Source: Thinopyrum elongatum
Lineage: Eukaryota; Streptophyta; Magnoliopsida; Poales; Poaceae
Direction: 5' to 3'
Assembly: GCA_011799875.1 (NCBI GenBank)
Contig: CM022298.1
Coordinates: forward strand, 491,949,180 to 492,013,179
Length of the DNA: 64,000 bases
The notes under the pieces are model-generated. The model had not been told where the DNA came from, made no database searches, and was given only the letters and a program-made list of their open reading frames with translations. Each line of letters begins with the position of its first letter. The first letter of the stretch is position 1. The position numbers were made by a program, and so were the translations under genes. Below, in pieces: positions 54,744 through 64,000 of this stretch.

Positions 54744-56850
54744 GGAGCGACTTCTACAGCACGCATCTTCAGCTACTCCAACACTCCTTCAGCAACGGTG
54801 CCAGGTGACACTTTTCAGTTTGTTCAGTTGGGGGCGCCCCTCGGGCTGCATTATCCCCAAGCCGCGTGGGTCTGTCCCTATGGCATGTATCGTACTTTGC
54901 ATCTATCAGAACTGGCTTTGCTCTCCCATGAGTTGCTTTATGATTATCACCTGTCTGTCTGGTGCTTCGTCGCCATGAACGTCGTAGGCCCTTGCAAACC
55001 CGCCCACGACCGCCTCATGATTAAGGACTGGCACGGCGTCTGTGCTCGGGTCCGTCCCTGCAGCATCGCTAAACCCAAGTGGCTGAGCTCTGGCTCGCGG
55101 GCCAGCTCCCGTGTACGTCACCTCCCATGGTCCTTGGTGCCTTGTTCTCGCATGAGCTAATCACGAGCGGGTAAGCTAGGGCGCGCGACCCGGTGCCTCG
55201 CCACCGTGGGAGTCGCGCACCGGTTGTCTTTCTTCAGGACCTTCGCATGAGAAGACTGGGCACGGCGTCTGTGCTCGAGTCTGCCCCTACAGGGTCGACA
55301 AACCCAACGGCTGAGCTCTGTCTGGCGGGCTGGCCCCGTTCACGTCACCTCCTGGGGTCGTTGGTGTTTGGCCTTCTCATGCAGTATCCTCAGGAGATTC
55401 ACTCGGCGCAGGCTGCCTAACCATCTCGCAAGATCACCACAAGAGTCCCGAATCAAATTCAGGCGCAACCCGCCTTGAGGTAGGGCCCCGTGAGTCCCGC
55501 GCTGGCTCACGGGTGCCCATATACACCTCCTCTAGTCCTGTCATGCAAGCCACATGTCAGGACGGGGCTGTACACGCCCCAGAGCCTCCCCTCAGAGGGA
55601 GCTCCCACCCACGTACCAGTGGAAGCCCCATGCTCCGCGCTGGCGGACGACACTGTCGAGGAGCGGCTATGCCCGTGCAAGAGCGGAAGCACCATGCTCT
55701 GCACTAGTGAATAAACAACTGGGGGTGGCCTAGCAGCTGCAGTAACCTCAGGAGAGCCACCAGGCTCGCCGCTCAGTATCACCGCAACGCTTCTCCCTTG
55801 GGAGAGTCACGCGAGGGTGCTGGGCACGGGGGCTACGCTCAGTCCCGCCTGGCGTACGCCACCTCACCAGGTCCCTCGGACCTGGTCTTCGCGCGCCCTC
55901 CCGAGCGAGAGCTCAGCGAGGAAAGGTATGGAAGGTTGTTCGTACGTCAAGGGGGACTCCTGAGCATCGCGACTCAGGGGCCTAACTGGCCACGTAGCCC
56001 CTCACCCCTTGGTCTCGTCCTGGTGATCCGGACGCTCCAACGGCGGCTGAGGTATGCGCGGGGCCGGGCCCTGCCGACGCAGAGCGCTAAAACCTACACC
56101 CGCATCTCCTTCCCGAAGGCTGTTCGTACGTCAAGGGGGACCCCTGAGCATCGCGACTCAGGGGCCTCACTGGTCATGTAGCCCCTCACCACTTGGTCTC
56201 GTCCTGGCGATCCGAACGACCCAACGGCGGCTGAGGTATGCACAGGGCCGGGCCCTGCCGACGCAGAACACCAAAGCAAATGGAAAGGAAATCACGAAAT
56301 CCTAGCAAATTATTACAAAACATACTGTCTCTTAAAAGCTCAAAGCATAAGTTCTTACGCCTCCACGAGGCACGATAAATGTTGCAGGATTAAAACAGAG
56401 AGGAGCGTAGCCTTCGAGCCCCTTCCTCAGCCTTGGACACCGCCGCGGCCCACCAAGATAAGTCGCCCCGTGCATATCGGCATAGACCTCACCACCCAGT
56501 GTCTCGACCCACGCGATCTCGCTTGGGCAATGCCTTTTCCCTTTTCGGCCTTCAGGGAGCTGTTTGCATGCTTAAGGGGACCTCCTAAGCATCGCGCCTC
56601 AGGGGCTCTTACCGGACGTCGGGCCGCTCACCTTCTAGCCTTGACCACGGCATCGCGACCTGGCATACCAGCGACGGCCGAAGCCTGCCTGGGGACTGGG
56701 TCCTGTCGGCGTAGAGCGCTAAGCTACCGCGAGGACGAAAAGGAGCGCCGTGCTAAAGCTAGATATGCGACCACAACACTGAACTAGGAACTATAAAATT
56801 AAAGCAAAAGCATTACAGTTTCTTACATGCCCCCATGGGGCTTGTCATGA
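54744..56850 (+). repeat. Element T 3' spacer with internal repeats
   Basis: GC-rich, non-coding. A pair at 55032 and 55261 (CACGGCGTCTGTGCTCG...; period 229). A pair at about 55933 and 56117 (GTTCGTACGTCAAGGGGGAC...GCCGGGCCCTGCCGACGCAG; period 184) with a third, more diverged copy at about 56557-56725. Open frames here follow the repeats and lack domain signals. Confidence 0.75.
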
Positions 56851-56896
56851 TTCCATGCAGCGAAAACATAAGGAGAAGAATCCCAGCCGCGGGGCA

Positions 56897-57693
56897 TCAC
56901 CGACGACGCCGAATGGACGCCGCTGCTGCGCTCCGGGCACGGCGAGAGCTCAGCAGCTCGTAGCTATCATCGCTGGTCTCTGGGGAGTTGCTAGATTTCG
57001 GGGAGTCGCTGCTACTGCTAGAGGAGCTGCTGGCAAGACCAAGGGCAAGTTTAGCGCCCGCGGCCGCGCCGCACGGGTCGCCTCCTCCGGGGCAGCACTC
57101 CAGGCGCCGACCATCCTCGCCGAACACCTTGAAGAAGAGCGTCAAAGCTCCATCATACTCGAAGTGGATGGCGAGAGCCCCCTCCGGACTACAGGTGCAG
57201 GCGATCTCGCCCCATCCCCGGGTCATGAAGACGTCGCCCGAGGGGACGACTTCCACCTCCGCTTCGGTAGGGTAGCTGCGGCACCCGGCGTGCTGCAGCC
57301 ACAGCTCGGCGGGCCCCTCGATGGCATCTCCTTGGCAAGGAACCTTGGGAGCCGGATCCACATGTGCGGTGGCATTGCCGCCCACACCACGAACTCGCGT
57401 GGAGTGTTTTTGACGTGAGTTCACAAGCCGGCTGGCCGGGTGGCCATGGCCTATCCTCCGCGACCCCGACCCGCGCGGTGCTGGGCATCGCCCCCCTGAT
57501 CAGGGCTCTGCGCGCGGGCGTACATTGGGATCGGGAAGCCAGGCGGAGGCCGCTCGAGCCAAGGCCGCATCACCTCCTGCCTCTCACCGGCGTTGCGGGA
57601 GCGTCCAAGCCTCTTCTTCGGCGGGAGAAGCCCGAGCCCTTCCTGAGGAGCTTTTCCCTTCTCTGCCACGGAAAACCTCCTTATCGGCGCCAT
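56897..57693 (-). pseudogene. Antisense reading frame of element T, B3-like segment
   Basis: On the strand opposite gag, ATG 57693 opens MAPIRRFSVAEKGKAPQEG followed by basic PPKKRLGRSRN and RPWLERPPPGFPIPMYARAQ, ending at 57451. A shifted frame from 57424 to 56897 continues: GPAELWLQHAGC, VFMTRGWGEIA, IHFEYDGALTLFFKVFG, then an acidic Ser-rich tail. The strand order (FMTRGW..., FEYDG..L.FFKVFG) resembles the end of the plant B3 DNA-binding fold. This is a judgement by eye and could be wrong. A TATA box precedes it on the minus strand. The frame break near 57430 means this copy is inactive. Confidence 0.5.
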
Positions 57694-57773
57694 GGACACT
57701 TTAGCAAGACGGTGAGGCAAGATGGAAGAAGAAGGAATAAGTAGCAAGAAGATGGAGACGGGCTGGGGGCTCC

Positions 57774-57793
57774 GCCCCCACCCCCATTTATAG
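57774..57793 (-). promoter_or_regulatory. Antisense TATA box of element T
   Basis: On the minus strand the sequence is CTATAAATGGGGGTGGGGGC, 93 bases before the ATG at 57693. Element Q has TTATAAATAGGGATGGGGGC at the matching place, so the antisense promoter looks conserved between two different elements. Confidence 0.6.
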
Positions 57794-58021
57794 CCAGAAG
57801 AAGGCCAACCGCCGGCCTCGACAACCCCGGGTAATGATGGTCTTTCTGCATGCAATAGGCTCTTGTCAAGTCGGACGGTTGCCGAGGCAGCGTGGGGAAG
57901 CGTAGACGCCCACGTCCCATCAAGGCACCACGCGTCGACTGGGTCCGCAGGCGATTGGGGCCCGCGGCGCTCCGCCCTTGCCCTTTGGCTTCGCCTCGAA
58001 GCCAAGTCCGAGCGCGCCTTG

Positions 58022-58035
58022 GGCCCGGGGGCTAC
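58022..58035 (+). other. Polypurine-like tract of element T
   Basis: GGCCCGGGGGCTAC immediately precedes the 3' LTR. Its GGGGGCTA core is the same as in the PPT-like repeats of P and Q. Confidence 0.6.
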
Positions 58036-58850
58036 TGTCAGTGTTCTGGGAACCGGGGTACCCAGACTTGCCTGCCTGCGGCCCACCTCGTGGCTTCATC
58101 GACGGCCTAGTATGGCCCATCTTCAGCACCAACAACGCAAGACCCTCACGAGGGGCCAAGCCTCGCGAGGCGGATGACACCAAGACCTCCAGAAGGAGCT
58201 GCCTCCTTAGGTCGGCTCCTGAGGAGCGGAGATTCCTATGCAAGCGCTCACCTCGCGAGGATCCAGTGACGCAAGCCATGATGACCAAGGCCAGGCGGGC
58301 GCCAGTGGGCGCAGTGCAGCAGGTTTCCTCTTTGGTGCTAAAGAGGCAAGCATAGGCGCGGAGTCCCGAGGCATCAACCAAAGGCTTCCATTTCCGTGCA
58401 ACAAGACCAAGACCGCCAGGACGGCAGGATGGAGGTCATCACCGAGCCCACCGCAGCGTCACGACAGAACCTTTGCAGGCGAAGACCACCTTTCGTCAGG
58501 ATAAGATGTACTAGTTGTCCCCCTTCGAATTTGGCCGTTGTGGGATCCCTTCCCGCCTAAGTTTTGGGGGAAGAGGACCAAGGCCACTATAAATATAGCT
58601 TAGCCACCACCATAGGGAGGGGAGATCCGATCTAGTCCATACTCACCCTCACCAGCTCACAAGAACACGCCACCGGAGGTTGTTCGCCACTGTACTAGTT
58701 TATCCTCAGCCCACCTCGAGGCTAATCCACCACAAAGCAGGAGTAGGGTTTTACACCGCAAGGTGGCCCGAACCTGGGTAAACCGCTGTGTCTCGTTTCC
58801 TTCCAGTTCATCGAGCTAGGCTGTGAGATCGTCGCGTGGCAGACTGGGGA
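58036..58850 (+). mobile_element. Element T, 3' LTR, truncated
   Basis: Starts TGTCAGTGTTCTGG and follows the 5' LTR to ...GCAGACTGGGGA, then breaks off 68 bp before the expected end and joins TTCAGAGGGAGCAGACC. No TSD or transposon terminus is visible at the break, so a deletion or illegitimate join is more likely than a clean insertion. Confidence 0.85.
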
Positions 58851-59320
58851 TTCAGAGGGAGCAGACCACTCCTATTTACCCCCTGAGGTCTTTGCTCTAA
58901 CTTGCCATGTTGATGTTGGTCATATCATGCATATGGCACCTTGCATTGCTTACTTTATACATTACAAATGTCATCTACTTAGTTGAGACATACTTTGTGT
59001 GAATGCCATGTGTTTACTTTCTATATCATATATGTGAATTATGCAATACCGTCTTGTTTAGCCCGGCATCTTATATGTGAATTATATCATGCCATCTTTT
59101 TTTTTCATTACGTAGTACATTTGTCAACAATGTAAGTACATTCAACTACTCTTCCTGTGCACCATCCATTTGACATGGTGATGGAAAAATCTGGAGTGAA
59201 AACAATGTCTTCAGAGCAGACAATGCTATCTCACGAAGCGCATATCTTGCTGGTTACGGATAGCTCCTCAGAGAAGGATTCAGAGACAGATGACCAGTCC
59301 TATTTCCCCCCGAGGTGTAT
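58851..59320 (+). pseudogene. Two exon-like copies ending SY(L/F)PPE
   Basis: TCAGAGGGAGCAGACCACTCC with TATTTACCCCCTGAG|GTCTTTG (58852-58888) and, about 430 bp on, a longer copy with SSEKDSETDDQSYFPP followed by GAG|GTGTATG (about 59262-59313). Both then continue with related non-coding sequence (TTGCCATG/TTGGCATGG, CATATCATGCATATG). They look like repeated acidic Ser-rich exons of a decayed gene, perhaps in a DNA transposon. Identity unknown. Confidence 0.4.
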
Positions 59321-59389
59321 GCTCTTAGCTTGGCATGGTTATCTTGCTCATATCATGCATATGCACTGGTACAGCGAGGTGCTATACAA

Positions 59390-60020
59390 ACGGTTTTTAA
59401 CCCCTTTCCGCGATGGCATTTGGAACCGTCGCCAAGTGAGTGTGGGCGATAGGGGGGTCCTTCCCACACGACCCAGAAACCATCGGGGATATGCCCTCCT
59501 GGCACACACGCTCGGCAAAATGAGGTCGTGTGCGATCGGCGAGCGATCAAATACGATTATACGTACAGTAGTGCTCAAAAAAATACAATTATACAGGCGA
59601 AATTATTTCCGGTCGTAAGTACATCCCACACAGTCAGTCCCCCCTAAAACATTTTCGTTCATATATACATCCCACACAGTCGCTCCAAGGAAAATGTTTT
59701 CGTTTGCAGGTACATCACACACAATTTCCCCCGTTAAATCGTTTGTGATAGTGTTGCCATTGCACATGATATTAACAATTTTATCGTTTGCATTATTGAA
59801 TGCATCACACACGGTGCATAGAAGAAACTGTGTGGCAAAGGTTGTCCATCACACACAATTTTTATGTGGTAAACGTTTGCGCAAGGTGGCCTAACGCAAA
59901 CAGTTTTGAAGAGAATGTCGTGTGTGATTGTTCATTGATCCAACACGGTTTATTCCTAGAAACTGTGTGCGTTGCCTGAGGTCATCGCCCATGGTGTTTT
60001 CTGAATAACCGTTTGCAATA
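59390..60020. repeat. Cluster of CACACA(C)GG / GTGTG motifs
   Basis: Many copies of CATCCCACACAGTC, CATCACACACAATTT, CACACACGGTGCA, AAACTGTGTG and ACCGTTTGCAATA are spaced 30-60 bp apart. Similar motifs recur at 62581-62680 (GACACGGTCCC, GAACTGTGTATGAT, CCGTGTGTGATAC) and 63655-63680. Such subterminal repeats suggest a CACTA-like or related DNA transposon, but no termini were found. From 60021 to 60273 no feature is seen. Confidence 0.5.
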
Positions 60021-60273
60021 GAAAAACCCAATTAGTAGGCTAATTGGCCATTAGCAGGCTAATTGCCCTATTATTAATAATCCATTTATTAATCTGATTG
60101 ACATTCATATTAAGCACATAATATATTTCATTTCCATATTAAGGAAGTAGGATTTCATAATTGAAATACATCAGAGTATAACATGATATAGCTTCAGCAC
60201 TCAGCTACCCCATTACACAACTGCACCAGCACCAAGTTTCACATGCAACATCTAGAACCTTTCAAAATTAGCA

Positions 60274-60749
60274 TCATAGATGGTACATAGAAAGATGCAT
60301 CTCATCTGGAAAACTGCTGAAGCGGAAGGCGAATATTGAGCCTTCATTCATGTTGAAGGTCTTTGCAACTTTAGGCCAGTGCCTGTGGATGATTGACCGT
60401 CCATCCTTCGTCCTCTTCAGGAACACTTCAATATTGGACCGTGGGTGTTGTATGAAAACCTTCCTTGCCTCCTGACCATAGAGGTGGTTTGAGAGGTAAT
60501 CATCAGTGAACTGCTTTGGAAAGGCCTGAAAACAAGGATGTGCATAAATATCTTCTCTATATTGGAAATGGGGCAAAGGAATAAAAAAAGGCAAGGTATA
60601 ATAGTTAGTACCATCTTGTAGTTAACTGATGTCTTCTTCATTGTGCAGACAAAGATCTTGTTGTTTTTTGTCGCTAATTTCTTTATCCTAACAATCTTTC
60701 TGAGTTTCTTGACTTTATTGATATTCATGGACAATTTCCCCATATGCAA
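60274..60749 (-). CDS. B3-domain protein gene fragment (two exons)
   Basis: Minus-strand exons 60743-60612 and 60525-60274 join across GTACTA...TTTTCAG with phase 0 on both sides. The first encodes a basic N-terminus (MGKLSMNINKVKKLRKIVRI) and the B3 beginning NNKIFVCTMKKTSVNYKM. The second has AFPKQFTDDYLSNHLYG, KVFIQHP, FLKRTKDGRSIIHRHWPKVA and EGSIFAFRF, ending in a stop. The length and order fit a single plant B3 DNA-binding domain. The intact frame and splice sites suggest a recent gene or captured fragment. Possible upstream exons near 60780-60930 are uncertain. It sits among DNA-transposon-like motifs. Confidence 0.7.
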
Positions 60750-61058
60750 ACAAGGTCGAACAGTGGGTCAAAACCTCTGATAGCAGGACCTACATGTGCA
60801 AGACCAAATTGTTAAAAACCTAAATATTAGAAAGGTTCCTGCAATTGCACAATAATGTGCTATTAGACAACGGACCATGCATGTGCTAACCTCGATTGTA
60901 AACCTCAGTGTTTCCCATTGTTTCCCTGCAACACATATAAGGTAGTTAGTCATCAGGTTAAGTAAGTGTTTGCATGCTATCAGTAAAATATGTTGATGAA
61001 AAATAAGCACATTGCAGATTCATCAGATTGATTCAAGCCACATGGAAAACCCATTTAT

Positions 61059-61996
61059 CCAAACCAAGCATGATTAAGAAATAGGAAATATAGCACTTGT
61101 ATATGTTTCTCATGTATTAAGTGCAGTCAAATTCGATTTATTCCTCACATGCACAACAATACAAAATTGTACCCACGATAATTGGACATCGCATTGCAGA
61201 ATTGAACCAAGCAGTTAACTAAACACCACAACAAATGAACCAAACATTAACTAAGCACCACATTGCACAATATAACATACTCCTAATAGAAGATCAGATA
61301 GTTAACCAAACCAAGCATGCTTAACAACTTGGAAATATAGCAATTGCATTTGTTTCTCATGTATTTAGTACAGCCAAATTCAATTTATTCCTCACATGGT
61401 ATACAATAACAGAATGCACCCACAATAATTGAACATCGCATTGCAGAATTGAACCAAACAGTTAACTAAACACCACAACAACATGAACCAAACGTTAACT
61501 GAGCACCACATTCACAATATAACATACTCCTAATAGAAGATCAGACAGTTAACCAAACCAAGCATGCTTAACAACTTGGAAATATAGCAATTGTATTTGT
61601 TTCTCATGTATTTAGTACAACCAAATTCGATTTACTTCTCACATGGTATACAATAACAGAATGCACCCACAACTATTGAACATCGTATTGCAGAATTGAA
61701 CCAAACTGTCAACTAAACACCACAACAAATGAACCAAACGTTAACTGAGCACCACATTGCAAAATGTTTAACCAAACCAAGCATGCTTGACAACTTGGAA
61801 ATATAGCAATTGTATTCATTTCTCATGTATTTTGTAAAGATAAATTTGATTTATTTCTCACATGGAAGACAATACAAAATTGCAGCCTGAAGAATTCAAC
61901 ATCACATTTGCAAAATTGAACCAAACAGTTAACTAAAGACGACAACTAATTAACCAAACAGTTAATAAGTGAGCACCACACTGCACGACATATAGA
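61059..61996. repeat. Tandem repeat, four copies of about 247 bp
   Basis: Copies start CCAAACCAAGCATG at 61059, 61306, 61553 and 61772 (periods 247, 247, 219). Each has AACTTGGAAATATAGCAATTG, TTTCTCATGTATT, TTATT.CTCACATGG, GCAGAATTGAACCAA, AGTTAACTAAACACCACAAC and GAGCACCACATTGCA. Copy 4 has internal losses. It lies between the B3 fragment and other decayed exons and may be intronic. Confidence 0.88.
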
Positions 61997-62118
61997 ACAT
62001 ATACACTAGAGCAACAGATTGCATGGTAAAATTAGATAGCACTATGCACTAGAATTTATTAAGGAAAGGCAGGAGCAGCACACGCAACGGGTAAACCGAG
62101 CATGCTTAACCGGCGTAG

Positions 62119-62310
62119 CTAGCAAATGGCAAGATGCTCCTCCAAGATCTGGGGGTCGGCACGAATGGCAGCCATCGCGAACTCATCCGCGCGTGCGGCC
62201 GCGATTTGCTTCTCCGTTGCCAAATGCTCCTTGAGATCCTGGCTATACTACGTGCACCATGGCTTAGGGCGGCGCTTATTTGGTGGAGGGGCCGGTGATT
62301 TGGGTGGAAG
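62119..62310 (-). pseudogene. Decayed exon with one in-frame TAG
   Basis: The minus-strand frame reads PPKSPAPPPNKRRPKPWCT, then TAG (62248-62250), then YSQDLKEHLATEKQIAAARA, DEFAMAAIRA and ILEEHLAIC, ending at 62119. The helical, charged C-terminal half has no domain I know. It may belong with the Ala-rich frame at 62876-63490, upstream on the same strand. Confidence 0.4.
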
Positions 62311-62875
62311 GTATCGCGCCGGCGGTCGGGGCATGTGGGATGTGGAAGGAGGATGGGGGTCGGGTGTAGATTACCTGCCTGGATAGACGAGGCCGAGCAG
62401 TGTGAAGGAGGGTCGCCGGCGAGGAGGCGACGCTGCAAGCAAGGAGTAAAGGTTTCAACTTGGAAAGGAAGGCGGAAACAGGGGAAATGTGGCTTTTGGT
62501 AAGGGGGAGGGGCGGGGAGGTAGATATTTCCGCGGAAGCCGAAAATTTGGAATCGCTTCAGCGAAAAAACTGGCGCGCAAAGTGTCATCAGACACGGTCC
62601 CTTATTCGGAACTGTGTATGATATGTGAACATCACAAACAATTCAGATAGCTTAACCCGTGTGTGATACTTAGCGCGGAAAAAAATTTGGTTCAAATTTC
62701 CCTGGTTACAGTGGTCATCCAGGTCATTGCATAATTTGGGTACACAAAGGAGACTACAGCACACCCACACTTCTTAATCGAGCAAGTTCAGCAATTAAAC
62801 AGAGCTAGCTGACCTAAACATTACTCTAACAAATTAAAGACCGGCACTCTTAATTAAACAAAACAAAGAGTACTA

Positions 62876-63490
62876 CTATGGCTGGTGCTCGTCGATCTTC
62901 GCCGCCGCCTCCATGTCCAGCTCGTGCCCGACGGTCTCCTGGGGAAGGGGCTCCATGGCATCCATCGCACCATACTCGGCAAGAATATTGCCATCCGCGT
63001 CCGCCATCTCTTTGGAAAAGGCCGCCATGAGCTGGGCGTGGGCAGCCGCGATCTAGGCTTGGACGGGCTCCGTCGTGGCAAGGTACGCGGCGGAGGAACG
63101 GACGGCTGCTCGAACGCTCTCAGCGATTGCCAACTCTTTGGCCGTGGGTTGCCGACCGTTGTTGGAGAAGCTTCATTCGATTTGTGCGGTGACCGCCATG
63201 AGCTGGGCGTGGGCAGCCTCGACATGGTCGTGGGCGGCCTCCATCAGGGCTAAGGCCACCGCTGCCGAATGAACAGCTGCTGTGCCACTCTCGCCAGTTG
63301 CTATCCCCGAAGCAGATGTTGCTGCCGCCACATGAGAAGCAACAGCGGCCATTTGGGCTGCCCTGGCCACCCGGTCACAGATTGTGGCCGCGCTCATGCA
63401 CCTTGTTAGCACACGCATGGCGGCTGCGGCCGTGCTCTCGCCGGAGTGGGCCGCCGAAGTTGCCCTCACGACGCGGGTCCACGTCCCCAT
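62876..63490 (-). pseudogene. Ala-rich protein frame with two in-frame stops
   Basis: From MGTWTRVVRATSAAH (63490) one frame runs 205 codons to TAG 62876, with TGA at 63173-63175 and TAG at 63053-63055. It is Ala-rich and probably helical, with a repeated phrase: EAAHAQLMAVTAQIE and AAAHAQLMAAFSKEM. The C-terminus is acidic (HELDMEAAAKIDEHQP). Function unknown. The continued frame across both stops argues for a former gene rather than a chance frame. Confidence 0.45.
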
Positions 63491-63499
63491 CTTTCACCG

Positions 63500-64000
63500 G
63501 CGACGATTGAACAGTGAAATGATATTTGGGGAGCGAGCTTAGTGTGCTTGACACGCCGGCTGTGGACTGTAGCCGACGCACCTTCTCGTGTAAGCCATAG
63601 GCGTACTATACACCGACGCTGCTCCAGGATATTTTGTACTGCATCTCACAAGGTTGGTGATAATAAACTGTGTGGGATCTACTTGATTTTTCATCTTGAT
63701 TTGAATTACATGATGGGGTCACAGCGGCAATGGACGGTGTTTGAATTGCTAGAACTTTTATCTACAGTGAACAAGCAACTATATGTGTGTCGTAAAAAAA
63801 TTGGAATCATTCAGGGTTCGTTTGGACATTTTATACATTAAATTGGTTTTCTAGCCATTTCAGGTGCACAATTCAAAATTAAACTACATGCACCAGCTCT
63901 GGTGCACCAACATGGGTTGTAAAATCATATATGTGTCCATGGGTTTATGCTAATGTCCCATGCAAGAAATGGGGATGAATTTCGAACACCACGGCACCGT
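63500..64000. other. No feature recognised
   Basis: Mixed-composition sequence with one CTGTGTGGGATC motif near 63670 like those at 59390-60020. No terminus, gene or repeat was recognised to the end of the window. Confidence 0.5.

Noticed and set aside
61059..61996. CRISPR-like array
   Set aside because: Repeats are directly tandem at 247 bp without spacers, in a plant genome; not CRISPR.

Overview
The window looks like intergenic DNA from a large-genome grass, most likely Triticeae (wheat, Aegilops, barley or rye). This is inferred from dense nested Ty3/gypsy retrotransposons, grass-type MITEs and only a few broken or hypothetical host genes. No prokaryotic or organellar feature is visible. 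Nothing was searched against a database; all boundaries come from reading termini, target-site duplications (TSDs), splice signals and protein motifs.

Layout. 1-7268: AT-rich degenerate repeats, tRNA-derived SINE-like pieces, GC-rich hairpins, one six-exon gene of unknown function (1454-3117, plus strand) whose splice phases all agree but which carries one in-frame stop, and a 180-bp tandem repeat. 7269-40080: a four-deep nest of LTR retrotransposons. Element S (minus strand; 3' LTR 7269-8200, integrase and RNase H to 9930) is interrupted by element P (plus strand; 5' LTR 9931-10373 continuing at 30476-30592, body to about 40080, no 3' LTR). P's 5' LTR is interrupted by element R (minus strand, 10374-30475, TSD GAACC). 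R's single long reading frame is interrupted by element Q (plus strand, 12595-24017, TSD CTAGG/CTGGG). Hand-counted LTR divergence (R about 6%, Q about 3.5%) agrees with R being older than Q.

S is an ordinary gypsy element. R shares LTR and 3'-end sequence with S but encodes only gag plus a long Cys/His/Met-rich frame and no polymerase, so it looks like a non-autonomous partner. P and Q are Tat-like elements (PBS with TTGGCGCCC, second RNase H) that also carry a spliced gene on the opposite strand. In Q this antisense gene has its own TATA box, a probable 5'UTR intron, five coding exons and a protein resembling the 'putative gypsy-type transposon' (Transposase_28) family. Q has lost protease and reverse transcriptase through a deletion.

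40081-46919: a coiled-coil pseudogene, a 150-codon hypothetical gene, two MITE-like elements and several local duplications. 46920-58850: element T (plus strand), another Tat-like element with a 3' LTR cut short. Its gag is split by a 3.9-kb solo LTR (48440-52332, TSD CACGC), its RT survives only as a remnant, and it has an antisense reading frame with a TATA box like Q's and a B3-like segment. 58851-64000: probable DNA-transposon territory with repeated CACACACGG-type motifs, a spliced B3-domain gene fragment (minus strand), a 247-bp tandem repeat and two decayed reading frames.

The integrases of S, P and Q each lack an expected catalytic or zinc-binding residue, so no element here looks autonomous. 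The most unusual items are the antisense genes with their own promoters (Q and T, with the coding part also in P), R's Cys/His/Met-rich reading frame, and the CGGACGTCCGG palindrome arrays in the LTRs and leader of R.
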